Origin: Arsenicicoccus dermatophilus
Lineage (GTDB): Bacteria > Actinomycetota > Actinomycetes > Actinomycetales > Dermatophilaceae
DNA: 64,000 nucleotides
NCBI RefSeq assembly: GCF_022568795.1
Contig: NZ_JAKZHU010000001.1
Location: 2,480,001-2,544,000 of the forward strand
Reading direction: 5' to 3'
In this document: positions 48,188-58,071 of the stretch, in pieces
Layout of the letters: each line of letters begins with the position of its first letter
How positions within the stretch are numbered: the first letter of the stretch is position 1
Notes under the pieces: model-generated
What the model was told of the DNA's origin: nothing
Database searches by the model: none
What the model saw: only the letters and a program-made list of their open reading frames with translations
Position numbers and translations under genes: made by a program

Positions 48188-49008
48188 CGGCCGGAGTTGA
48201 AGACGGGCGCGCCGTGGGCACCCTTGCGGCCGGGCTGCACCGTCGGCCGCTTGAGGGGGGCGTGGCCGGCGTCGCAGACCTGGTCGATCGGTCCGCCGTC
48301 GATGAAGCTGATGCCGTTGCCGTCGGAGGCCACGACCACGAGCTCGCTGCGCGTCGTGGTGACCTTGACGGTGGCGCCGGGTGCGAGGGCCACGATGCCG
48401 TCGAGGTCTGCCTCGTCCGGGCCGCCGTAGGCGACCCCCACCAGCGGGTTGCCCGCGGGGTTGGTGATCGTCAGCGAGCGGCACCCGGGCACCAGGCGCA
48501 GGCCGCGCTTCAGCGGGGTGACGGGCAGGTCGCCGAGACCGGGGATCCCCTCGACGGGGACCTCCCCGTCCCATTGGCTCGGATTGCCGGAGGCGCTCGC
48601 GCTCGCGCTGGGCGAGGCGGTCGGGGTGGTCGGCGAGGTCCCCGTCGGCGTGGACGTGGGGGCCGGGCTCGCGGTGCCGGTCGCCGTCGGGTGCTCCGTG
48701 GGGCTCCCGGTGGGGGTGACCGTGGGGGTCGGCGAGGCGGTGGCGGTCGGGGTGCCGGTGGGCTGCTCGGGCACGGTCGTCGGCGCCGGGGTCGTGGTCG
48801 CCGTCGGGGTGGCGCTGTCCGAGCTCGACGGTGCAGGTGTCGTGGTGGCACCGGGCACGGAGGTCTCGACCGGAGCCGTCGGGGTGGGGGTGGGGGTCGC
48901 CGTCGGGTCGGGGTCGGCGAGGGCCGAGGGGGCGAGCGGGAGCGACAGGCAGGCGATCGTCAGAGCCGCGGACGCGACACGACGACCCAGGAGCGTGGTG
49001 GTCATCAT
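48184..49008 (-). CDS. Secreted Thr/Pro/Ser-rich protein, partner of the sortase
   Basis: 274 residues. Signal peptide (residues 1 to about 31, cleavage after ALA), then about 110 residues of Thr/Pro/Ala/Ser low-complexity sequence with PT-rich units, and a C-terminal domain of about 120 residues (GCRSLTITNPAGNPLVGVAYGG...). No LPxTG motif or C-terminal anchor is present, so it is not an evident sortase substrate. The Thr/Pro region may be glycosylated or act as a wall spacer. AAGGCTC precedes two adjacent ATGs. Overlap with the sortase start (ATGA) implies an operon. Divergent from the thiC leader. Confidence 0.72.
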   Translation of the reverse strand: MMTTTLLGRRVASAALTIACLSLPLAPSALADPDPTATPTPTPTAPVETSVPGATTTPAPSSSDSATPTATTTPAPTTVPEQPTGTPTATASPTPTVTPTGSPTEHPTATGTASPAPTSTPTGTSPTTPTASPSASASASGNPSQWDGEVPVEGIPGLGDLPVTPLKRGLRLVPGCRSLTITNPAGNPLVGVAYGGPDEADLDGIVALAPGATVKVTTTRSELVVVASDGNGISFIDGGPIDQVCDAGHAPLKRPTVQPGRKGAHGAPVFNSGR

Positions 49009-49171
49009 GAGCCTTCTGGTCGGCCTCGTGGGCCAGGGTGGAGTGCAGGGGGATGGCGCCTGCTCGACCACCCTAGGAGACACTCGACACGCCGTTCCAT
49101 AGCCCGAGATGACCACTTCATCACGATTGTCCGCCCTGCGGTTCCTGGCTCGCTTTGCTACGGTGGCGGCG

Positions 49172-51116
<1,945 letters not shown>

Positions 51117-51118
51117 CC

Positions 51119-51916
51119 TCAGCGGCGGGTGGCGCCGCCCTGCTCGTCGCTCCAGGCGACCTCGTCGGATCGGTCGGGGTCGACGGGCGGGGCCGGCACC
51201 TGCTGGGTCGGTGCCTGCTGGGCCTGGGACCGGTGCACCGGCATCCCCATGGTGGAGTCCACCTGCTGCGCGTGGGGGGGCTGCACCGGCATGCCCATCG
51301 TCGACCCCACCTGCTGCGGGGGCTGCGGGGCCTGCCAGGTCTGGGGCTCGGCGGGCGCCGCCGGGGCCTGCCGGACGGGCGCCGCGGGCTGACCCGGGGA
51401 GGACGATCCGAGCACCGGGTCACCCATCAGGCCGGCCTCGCGCAGCATCGTCCGTGCCTGCTGCTGCAGCTGCCGCTCCACCAGCACCTCGTAGCGCGTC
51501 GCCACGACCTGCGTGACCGAGGTGAAGTCGCGCCGACCCCGAGTCAGGGAGTAGCCGATCAGCGCCCACACCAGCCCGAAGAGGGCCCCGACGAGCAGCG
51601 GCGTCACCATCGCCCGGGGCCCCTGGCCGTCGAGCGTCATGAACAGGATCCCGACGAAGAGCCCCATCCACAGACCGGACGCCATCCCGCCGAGGGCGAC
51701 CTTGGTCTGGGTGAGCCGTCCGGTGACCCGCTCCACCTGGCGCAGGTCGGTGCCGACGATCATGCACTGCTCGACGGGGAACTCGTGGTCGGCCAGGTGG
51801 TCCACCGCTCGCTGGGCCTCGGCATACCGCTCGAAGACACCGACGGACGAGGGGAGCTCGAGCTGCAGGTGCTCGGCCGTGAGCGCGGACGTGGGCGAGA
51901 TCTGGGGCTGCGGCAT
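51119..51916 (-). CDS. General-stress membrane protein (YflT/GS17M-like) with Gln/Pro-rich tail
   Basis: 265 residues. The N-terminal about 60 residues match the heat-induced stress protein domain (VGVFERYAEAQRAVDHLADHEFP). Two membrane segments follow (about 75-95 and 102-122). The C-terminal about 100 residues are Pro/Gln-rich, with a 16-residue unit repeated twice (VGSTMGMPVQPPHAQQ and VDSTMGMPVHRSQAQQ), possibly protein-binding. Its stop is three bases from the thiC stop, with no terminator visible between. Function unknown. Confidence 0.78.
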   Translation of the reverse strand: MPQPQISPTSALTAEHLQLELPSSVGVFERYAEAQRAVDHLADHEFPVEQCMIVGTDLRQVERVTGRLTQTKVALGGMASGLWMGLFVGILFMTLDGQGPRAMVTPLLVGALFGLVWALIGYSLTRGRRDFTSVTQVVATRYEVLVERQLQQQARTMLREAGLMGDPVLGSSSPGQPAAPVRQAPAAPAEPQTWQAPQPPQQVGSTMGMPVQPPHAQQVDSTMGMPVHRSQAQQAPTQQVPAPPVDPDRSDEVAWSDEQGGATRR

Positions 51917-52039
51917 GGCTCGATCATCCCACCTCCGGCAGGTCGTCGGCTGGATGCCGCCTGGGCACGACGACGGCCCGCCGGTCCCCCTGGCGGAGGC
52001 TCGACGGGCCGGTCGTATGCCGACGAGAAGCTGCGGGGC

Positions 52040-53236
52040 TCAGCGCTTCCCGTAGTCCTTGAGCAGGCGCCGCCCGATGATCATCTTCTGGATCTCCGCG
52101 GTGCCCTCGCCGATGAGCAGCATGGGTGCCTCGCGGTAGAGCCGCTCGATCTCGTACTCCTTGGAGTAGCCGTAGCCGCCGTGGATGCGGAAGGACTGCT
52201 CGACCACGTCGGCGCAGTACTCCGCGGCGAGGTACTTCGCCATGCCGGCCTCGAGGTCGTTGCGCTCACCCTTGTCCTTGAGCCGGGCGGCCTTGACCAT
52301 CATCTGGTGGGCGGCCTCGCACTTGGTGGCCATGTCGGCCAGGCGGAACAGGATCGCCTGGTGGTCGATGATCTTCTTGCCGAAGGTCTCCCGCTCCTGG
52401 GCGTAGCCGATGCCGAGCTCGAAGGCGCGCTGGGCGACGCCGCACGCGCGGGCGGCGACGTTGACGCGGCCGACCTCGACGCCGTCCATCATCTGGTAGA
52501 AGCCCTTGCCGGGCTCGCCACCGAGGATCTGCGCTGACGTGGTCCGGTAACCCGTGAGCACCAGCTCGGTGGTGTCGACGCCCTTGTAGCCCATCTTCTC
52601 GATCTTGCCGGGCACCGTGACGCCGGGCGCGACCTCACCGAAGCCGGGCTCCTTCTCGACCAGGAAGGTCGTCATGTTCTTGTAGACCGAGTCGGCGCCG
52701 GTGTCGGTCTTGACCAGCACCGCGACGAGCGTCGACGAGCCGCCGTTGGTCAGCCACATCTTCTGCGCGTCGATGGTCCAACCGTCGCCCTCGCCGGGAA
52801 CGGCCTTGCTCGTGATCGCCGAAACGTCGGAGCCGCAGCCGGGCTCGGACATCGAGAACGCACCGCGGATCTCGCCGGTCGCCATCTTGGGCAGGTACTT
52901 CTGCTTCTGCTCCTCGGTGCCGTGCTGCAGCAGCATGTAGGCCACGATGAAGTGGGTGTTGATGATGCCGCTGACGCTCATCCAGCCGCGGGCGATCTCC
53001 TCCACGGTGAGCGCATAGGTGAGCAGGGACTCGCCGAGCCCGCCGTACTCCTCGGGGATCATCAGGCCGAAGATCCCCATCTCCTTCATGCCCTCCACGA
53101 TCTGCGTGGGGTACTCGTCGCGGTGCTCGAGCTCGGTGGTGACCGGGATGATCTGCTCGTCGACGAACTCCCGGACGAGCTTGATCAGCTCCTGCTGCTC
53201 CTCGGTGAGGCCGTCGGTGGTCTGGATGCGTCCCAT
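52040..53236 (-). CDS. Acyl-CoA dehydrogenase family protein
   Basis: 398 residues of ACAD fold: FAD contact block FSMSEPGCGSDVSAI near 130, MWLTNGG near 158, and the C-terminal domain with AQRAFELGIGYAQERETFG and SFRIHGGYGYSKEYEIERLYREAPMLLIGEGTAEIQ, which includes the catalytic base glutamate. Chain-length specificity cannot be told; resemblance to short-branched or methylsuccinyl-CoA enzymes is possible, and a MaoC dehydratase lies 8 kb away. Monocistronic. Confidence 0.93.
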   Translation of the reverse strand: MGRIQTTDGLTEEQQELIKLVREFVDEQIIPVTTELEHRDEYPTQIVEGMKEMGIFGLMIPEEYGGLGESLLTYALTVEEIARGWMSVSGIINTHFIVAYMLLQHGTEEQKQKYLPKMATGEIRGAFSMSEPGCGSDVSAITSKAVPGEGDGWTIDAQKMWLTNGGSSTLVAVLVKTDTGADSVYKNMTTFLVEKEPGFGEVAPGVTVPGKIEKMGYKGVDTTELVLTGYRTTSAQILGGEPGKGFYQMMDGVEVGRVNVAARACGVAQRAFELGIGYAQERETFGKKIIDHQAILFRLADMATKCEAAHQMMVKAARLKDKGERNDLEAGMAKYLAAEYCADVVEQSFRIHGGYGYSKEYEIERLYREAPMLLIGEGTAEIQKMIIGRRLLKDYGKR

Positions 53237-53351
53237 GGGGTTACTCCGCCTTGGTCGGGGCTGCTCTGACTACCTCGGAGTATGCCGAGCAGCGCCGGGC
53301 CACGACACCTGAACCGTCCGTGACCCTCACCACGCGACCGCCCTCCCCTGC

Positions 53352-53705
53352 TCACCAGGCGCGCCGCAGCAGCCCGATCGCCTCGGCGAGGTCGAGCCCG
53401 TGGCGCTGGGCGGTGCGGGCGAGCAGCGTCGCCGCGGCCTGGGTCTCGTCGCCGGCGCCGTCGCGGACGTGCCCGAGCACGACGGTGCCGCCGCGGCCGC
53501 GGGTGGCCACGTGCCCCTCGGCCTCGAGCTGCTTGTACGCCTTGGCGACGGTGTTGACCGCGAGCCCCAGGTCGCCGGCCAGCTGGCGGACGGTCGGCAG
53601 CCGGGATCCGGTCGCCAGTGCGCCCGACGCGATCGCCGCGGTGACCTGCGTCACGATCTGCTCGTACGGCGCGGCCGGGCTGGCCTCGTCGATCGTGACG
53701 ATCAC
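53352..53705 (-). CDS. GntR-family regulator, YtrA type
   Basis: 117 residues. A winged-helix domain (YEQIVTQVTAAIASGALATGSRLPTVRQLAGDLGLAVNTVAKAYKQLEAEG) and a short helical tail, as in YtrA-type GntR regulators that govern membrane-transport operons. GTG start overlaps the upstream membrane-protein stop (GTGA) and follows GGAGG. It is the last gene of a three-gene operon. A palindrome in the operon promoter is its likely operator. Confidence 0.9.
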   Translation of the reverse strand: MIVTIDEASPAAPYEQIVTQVTAAIASGALATGSRLPTVRQLAGDLGLAVNTVAKAYKQLEAEGHVATRGRGGTVVLGHVRDGAGDETQAAATLLARTAQRHGLDLAEAIGLLRRAW

Positions 53706-54592
53706 GTCAGCACCTCCCGGCCCGCGTGCGCCCGGAACCACCGCAGGTCGCCGTCCCCAGAGACGGCGTGGACGTAGATCGCGAACACCCCGGCCGCCAC
53801 CAGCAGCACCACGCCACCCGCCCAGGTGGCCGGGTCGGCCACCCGCGGGCCCGCGGTCGACCCCGACTGGTGGAGCAGCAGGAAGGCCGTCGGGAGGGCA
53901 GCCGCGGTCCAGGCGACGAAGGGCTGCAGGCTGACCAGGTCGCGCAGCGCGATCGCCCGGAGGAGCTCGGCCCACAGCAGATCCTGCCGGTCCTGGGCGG
54001 GTGCGGGAGCAGCGAGCAGCCGCCGGGCGAGCACCGAGGCCACGAGGTGGACGACCAGCGCGCCGAGCCCGCCCGCCACCGCCCACCGGGCCTGCTCCGG
54101 CGACCGGCCCAGCGCCAGGCAGCCGAGGCCCGCGCTCAGGCACAGGACGTCGAGGACGAGGCCTCCGTGGGCGGCCCGCAGCTCCAGCGGCGGGAGATAG
54201 TGCTCGGGCTCCCGGGCCTGCAGGGTGGCGGCGCGGACCCGGCCGGGCACGACGACCGGCACCCTGAGCTGACCGATCGCGGCGCCGATCGACGCGGCAC
54301 CGGCAACGGCGAGGCCGATCCACGCCTGTTGGTCCGACTGACCCAGGGCCCACCTCACCAGGAACAGGACGGTCACCCCGAGCACGGCGCCCCGCAGCCG
54401 TCCCCGGCGGCGGGCGACGAATCGCTCCAGGACGGGCGGGGGCGCAGCGACGTCAGGGGGCAGGCCCATGCGGGCCACCCAGGGCCGGGCATCGCGGGCC
54501 GCCCCCCGTCGGAGGTTCAGGTGGCCACCGATCACGAAGACGGTGAGCAGCACCGCCCAGAAGGTGCCCTCGGCCGACCAGCCGCCCGTCAT
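53702..54592 (-). CDS. Multispan membrane protein of GntR operon
   Basis: 296 residues. Hydrophobic segments at about 8-25, 65-85, 90-108, 150-170, 175-195, 225-245 and 265-285 suggest six to seven membrane spans; charged loops include ARRRGRLRG. No motif identifies a substrate. GGAGGT lies six bases before ATG 54592. Overlaps GntR by four bases and is overlapped upstream by a 36-codon membrane peptide gene. An exporter or sensor role governed by GntR is inference. Confidence 0.72.
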   Translation of the reverse strand: MTGGWSAEGTFWAVLLTVFVIGGHLNLRRGAARDARPWVARMGLPPDVAAPPPVLERFVARRRGRLRGAVLGVTVLFLVRWALGQSDQQAWIGLAVAGAASIGAAIGQLRVPVVVPGRVRAATLQAREPEHYLPPLELRAAHGGLVLDVLCLSAGLGCLALGRSPEQARWAVAGGLGALVVHLVASVLARRLLAAPAPAQDRQDLLWAELLRAIALRDLVSLQPFVAWTAAALPTAFLLLHQSGSTAGPRVADPATWAGGVVLLVAAGVFAIYVHAVSGDGDLRWFRAHAGREVLT

Positions 54593-54699
54593 GCCCGCAC
54601 CTCCCGGCGGGCGACCGGCGGCGTCGAGCGCCACGAGAGCACCGCGAACGTCGCGACCCCGGCCGCCCAGATCGCGATCAGGGCCGTTGTCCGCACCAT
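54589..54699 (-). CDS. 36-residue membrane peptide, first gene of GntR operon
   Basis: ATG 54699 opens a 36-codon frame, MVRTTALIAIWAAGVATFAV onward, a single hydrophobic span with a basic tail. The stop overlaps the next ATG by four bases (ATGA). It starts eight bases after a TAAAAG box, with no ribosome site, consistent with a leaderless first gene. Likely a small partner of the multispan protein. Confidence 0.65.
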   Translation of the reverse strand: MVRTTALIAIWAAGVATFAVLSWRSTPPVARREVRA

Positions 54700-54707
54700 C
54701 GGATCCA

Positions 54708-54736
54708 CTTTTATGTCCCATCTTGTCGTGCGACAA
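54708..54736 (-). promoter_or_regulatory. Operon promoter with GntR-type palindrome
   Basis: In transcript sense TTGTCG (54736-54731), a 17-base spacer and TAAAAG (54713-54708). The -35 lies within a palindrome, TTGTCG and CGACAA around two bases (54723-54736), the expected position for autorepression by the YtrA-type regulator. The region is markedly AT-richer than its surroundings. Confidence 0.6.
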
Positions 54737-54884
54737 AATTACGCCCTCCCCCGGCACCCCGCAAGCCCCCGTCGGAGCGCGCCTGCCGAAAAGCGATTGC
54801 CGGCGCCGCAGGCCGCGCGCGAGGCTGGGCCGCAGGCCCCGGCATACCGCCGGCGCCGCAGGCTTTGCCGAAGGAGGTGGCGAC

Positions 54885-54953
54885 ATGACTGCTCGCACCC
54901 GACGCCACGACGACCGTCACCCCACCTCCCGGATGGAGAGCACCACCCCATGA
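54885..54953 (+). CDS. 22-residue leader peptide before the RIO-like kinase
   Basis: ATG 54885 has AAGGAGG seven bases upstream and opens 22 codons (MTARTRRHDDRHPTSRMEST...). Its TGA overlaps the kinase start (ATGA at 54950). The kinase start itself lacks a ribosome site, so translation most likely passes from the peptide to the kinase by coupling. Confidence 0.6.
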   Translation: MTARTRRHDDRHPTSRMESTTP

Positions 54954-55819
54954 CTTCCCCTGCACCGCAGGACCTCTCGACGCACGACCCGTTCCCTGAC
55001 GACCGCGACCCGGCACGCCTGCGGCTGCCCGACGGCCTCCCCGAGGGCGACCGCTGGTCGACCTGGGACACCGCCACCCACGGCCCCGAGCCCCGCCCCG
55101 ACTGGGTGATCACCGCCCTCGGCGCCGTCGACGAGGACCTCGGTGTCCTCAAGACCGGCAAGGAGGCGGACGTGCACGTCGTGCGCCGCCGAGTGCCCGA
55201 CACCGACCAGTCGATCTCCCTGGCCGCCAAGCGCTTCCGCAGCCGCGAGCACCGCCGGTTCCACCGCGACAGCAGCTATCTGGAGGGGCGCCGGGTCCGC
55301 AGGAGCCGGGAGATGCGGGCGATGGCCCGGCGCACGGGTTTCGGCAAGGAGATGATCGCCGGGCTGTGGGCCGGCGCCGAGTTCGCCGCGCTCGGCCGGC
55401 TCTGGGAGCTGGACCTGCCGGTGCCCTACCCGGTCTCGCTCGACGACACCGAGATGCTCATGGAGCTGGTCGGCAGCACCGAGGGGCCCACCCCCGTCGC
55501 GGCGCCCCGGCTCGCCCAGACCCGCCCGGCACCCGACCTGCTCGCGGACTTGTGGCACCAGCTCCGGTCCGCGCTCCTGCGCCTGGCCGCCGAGGGCTGG
55601 ACCCACGGCGACCTCTCGCCGTACAACGTGCTCCTGGACGGCGAGCGCCTGGTGATCATCGACTGGCCCCAGATCGTCGACGTGATCGGCAACCCGCACG
55701 GCTTCGCGATCCTGGAGCGGGACGCGAGCACGATGGCGACGTGGTTCGCGCGCCGCGGGCTCGAGGTGGACGCCGGGGAGCTGGTCGCGGAGCTGATCGG
55801 CGCGGCCACCTCCCGCTGA
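54950..55819 (+). CDS. RIO1-like serine/threonine protein kinase
   Basis: 289 residues. Nucleotide-binding loop LKTGKEADVHVV with lysine in LAAKRFR, RIO-specific block RRSREMRAMARRTGFGKEMIAGLWAGAEFAALGRL, hinge MLMELVG, catalytic HGDLSPYNVLL, and metal aspartate in IIDWPQIVD. This is the RIO fold of actinobacterial members, of unknown cellular role. The start overlaps a 22-codon leader. Upstream, a 14-bp unit CCGGCGCCGCAGGC occurs twice (54800-54813, 54850-54863). Ends at a strong bidirectional terminator. Confidence 0.92.
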   Translation: MTSPAPQDLSTHDPFPDDRDPARLRLPDGLPEGDRWSTWDTATHGPEPRPDWVITALGAVDEDLGVLKTGKEADVHVVRRRVPDTDQSISLAAKRFRSREHRRFHRDSSYLEGRRVRRSREMRAMARRTGFGKEMIAGLWAGAEFAALGRLWELDLPVPYPVSLDDTEMLMELVGSTEGPTPVAAPRLAQTRPAPDLLADLWHQLRSALLRLAAEGWTHGDLSPYNVLLDGERLVIIDWPQIVDVIGNPHGFAILERDASTMATWFARRGLEVDAGELVAELIGAATSR

Positions 55820-55831
55820 CCTCGGCGGGAA

Positions 55832-55902
55832 AGACCTGCCGCCGGTCGTCGGACCGGCCCGGGCCACGGGGCCCGGCGGATCCGACGACCGGCGGCAGGT
55901 CT
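55832..55902. terminator. Long bidirectional hairpin terminator
   Basis: A perfect 22-bp stem (55832-55853 with 55881-55902) with an inner G/C helix in the loop, between convergent RIO-kinase and L,D-transpeptidase genes. Confidence 0.85.
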
Positions 55903-55921
55903 GACGGTTCGGGAGATCGGG

Positions 55922-56665
55922 TCAGTAGACCGTGACCTGACCCTTGAGGTAGATCGCACGGGTCGCCCGCAGCTCGTCCATGTTGCCGTTGTGGATGCGC
56001 ACGCAGCCGTGGCTGCTCGGGTAGGCACCCACGTCGAACTTGCTGCCGTGCACCGCGATGCCCTTGTTGAAGTACATCGGGCGGTACATGTCGCCCAGGG
56101 CGCCGTGCTGCCAGCCGGCACCGCCGCGGTACTGCGTCCAGAACCGGAAGGTGCCGGAGGGGGTCACCGCGACCCCGCGCTTGCCGTGCTCGCGGAAGGG
56201 CTTGCCGGTGCCGGTGGACACGTTGTAGATCGTGCTGACCCGTCCGCCGTCGACGACGAGCAGGACCTGGCGAGCCTTGTCGACCTCGATCACGTGCCCG
56301 CGCGTGGTGCGGGCCTTGGGGCGGACGCCCGTCGCGAGCGCCTTCGCGGTGCGGGGGCCGAGCACGCCGGTGCGCGGCAGGCCCGCGACCTTCTGCAGGG
56401 CCATGACGGCCTGGCGCGTGCGCGGACCGTAGGTGCCGTTGGGCGCGCCGAGGCTGTAGCCCAGCTGGTTCAGCCGCTTCTGGGCGGCGAGGACCTCCGG
56501 TCCGCGCGAGCCGGTGTGCAGGGTGGACGACGCGGCCACGGCGGCGACCGGTGCGGCGGTGTTCGGCGTCGCGGCGGCCGTGGCGCCCCCGAGCCCTGCC
56601 CCCCCGAGCAGGACCGCGGACAGACCGACGACGGCTGTGCGACGACTGAAGACCTTGGTTCTCAT
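55922..56665 (-). CDS. L,D-transpeptidase (YkuD) with peptidoglycan-binding domain
   Basis: 247 residues. Signal peptide (1 to about 32), PG_binding_1 domain (SRGPEVLAAQKRLNQLGYS through GVLGPRTAKALATG), then a YkuD domain with the catalytic triad motif IAVHGS and SSHGCVRI. It forms or remodels 3-3 or protein cross-links outside the membrane. AAGGA precedes ATG 56665. The arrangement of PG-binding then LDT suits a secreted wall enzyme. Confidence 0.93.
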   Translation of the reverse strand: MRTKVFSRRTAVVGLSAVLLGGAGLGGATAAATPNTAAPVAAVAASSTLHTGSRGPEVLAAQKRLNQLGYSLGAPNGTYGPRTRQAVMALQKVAGLPRTGVLGPRTAKALATGVRPKARTTRGHVIEVDKARQVLLVVDGGRVSTIYNVSTGTGKPFREHGKRGVAVTPSGTFRFWTQYRGGAGWQHGALGDMYRPMYFNKGIAVHGSKFDVGAYPSSHGCVRIHNGNMDELRATRAIYLKGQVTVY

Positions 56666-56784
56666 GATTCCTTCTCTCTCTCCCCGGTGCGGGCCCCGAC
56701 GGCCTCGCTCACAGCTGGACGACGCCCCGGCACCCCGAGGGGTTGCACGCTGCCGAGAGTGACGTGGAGCACCCCTGCCCCGAG

Positions 56785-56790
56785 TAGGCT
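56785..56790 (+). promoter_or_regulatory. -10 element of leaderless MgtE-N gene
   Basis: TAGGCT, six bases before GTG 56797, without a ribosome site. Confidence 0.55.
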
Positions 56791-56796
56791 GCGCCC

Positions 56797-58071
56797 GTGA
56801 GCCTCCGTCGTGTCTTCGTCGCCCGTCTCGCCGGGCTCGCGGTCTTCGACCCGCTCGGCGACCAGGTGGGACGGGTGCGCGACGTGGTGGTCAGCTTCAG
56901 CGCGACGAGGCGCAAGCCGCGCGTCCTGGGCCTGGTGGTCGAGGTGCCGGGCCGGCGTCGCGTCTTCGTCCCCATCACCCGCGTCACGAGCATCGACGCC
57001 GGGCAGGTCATCACCACCGGCCTGGTCAACATGCGGCGCTTCGAGCAGCGCCCGACCGAGTCGCTGGTGCTGGCCGAGCTGTTCGACCGCGAGGTGACGG
57101 TCCGGCAGGCGGGCGACGAGCCCTTCCGGGCGACCGTCGAGGACCTCGCCATCGAGCAGGAGCGGCCGCGCGAGTGGTCCGTGGGCAAGGTCTTCGTCCG
57201 CCGCGGTCAGGCCGCCTCCACGCTGCGGCGCATCGCCGGGCGGCGCGGCGAGACGCTGCTCGTGGACATCCTGGAGACGCAGGGCCTGGCGGTGCGCACC
57301 GAGGGTCAGAGCGCGGCGCGTCTGCTCGAGACGTATGACGACCTCAAGCCCGCGGACCTCGCCGAGGTGATCCACGACCTCACGCCCGAGCGCCGGGTGG
57401 AGGTCGCCGGCGCCCTGGACGACGAGAAGCTCGCCGACGTCATCGAGGAGCTCCCCGCCGACGACCAGATCGAGATCCTCACGCACCTGGAGGACGAGCG
57501 CGCCGCGGACGTGCTGGAGCTCATGGAGCCCGACGACGCCGCCGACCTGCTGTCCGAGCTGCCCGAGGCCACCCAGGAGCACTACCTGCAGCACATGGAG
57601 CCGGACGAGGCGGCCCCGCTGCGCCGGCTGATGGCCTACGACGACAACACCGCCGGTGGTCTGATGACCCCCGAGCCGCTGGTGCTGGGTCCCGACGCGA
57701 CGATCGCCGAGGCGCTGGCCTGGGTGCGCCGCGAGGAGCTCTCCCCCGCCCTCGCCTCGCTGGTCTGCGTGTGCCGTCCGCCGCTGGAGACCCCCACGGG
57801 GCGCTACCTCGGGACGGTGCACATCCAGCGGCTGCTGCGCGAGCCGCCGCACAGCGCGCTCGGCTCGATCCTGGACAAGGAGCTCGAGCCCCTCGACCCG
57901 GCGGACAGCCTCGGGACCGTCACCCGCGTGCTCGCGAACTACAACCTGACCGCCGCGCCCGTGGTGGACGAGGACGGCCACCTGCTGGGCGCGGTCACCG
58001 TCGACGACGTGCTGGACCACATCCTCCCGGACGACTGGCGCGAGGAGAGGCACGAGGTGACCGATGACTGA
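56797..58071 (+). CDS. PRC-barrel/MgtE-N/CBS-domain protein without membrane part
   Basis: 424 residues. N-terminal PRC-barrel-like segment (GLAVFDPLGDQVGRVRDVVV), then an MgtE N-domain (LAEVIHDLTPERRVEVAGALDDEKLADVIEELP and helical repeats to about 285), then two CBS motifs (GLMTPEPLVLGPDATIAEAL near 290 and APVVDEDGHLLGAVTVDDVLDHI near 385). It lacks the MgtE transmembrane domain, so it is a cytosolic Mg2+/nucleotide sensor rather than a channel. Rv1232c has the same make-up. The 3' end overlaps the DUF1003 gene. Confidence 0.88.
   Translation: MSLRRVFVARLAGLAVFDPLGDQVGRVRDVVVSFSATRRKPRVLGLVVEVPGRRRVFVPITRVTSIDAGQVITTGLVNMRRFEQRPTESLVLAELFDREVTVRQAGDEPFRATVEDLAIEQERPREWSVGKVFVRRGQAASTLRRIAGRRGETLLVDILETQGLAVRTEGQSAARLLETYDDLKPADLAEVIHDLTPERRVEVAGALDDEKLADVIEELPADDQIEILTHLEDERAADVLELMEPDDAADLLSELPEATQEHYLQHMEPDEAAPLRRLMAYDDNTAGGLMTPEPLVLGPDATIAEALAWVRREELSPALASLVCVCRPPLETPTGRYLGTVHIQRLLREPPHSALGSILDKELEPLDPADSLGTVTRVLANYNLTAAPVVDEDGHLLGAVTVDDVLDHILPDDWREERHEVTDD

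Noticed and set aside
48586-48930. Short tandem repeats as a microsatellite or CRISPR-like array
   Set aside because: They encode the Thr/Pro-rich segment of the secreted protein and are irregular in length and sequence.
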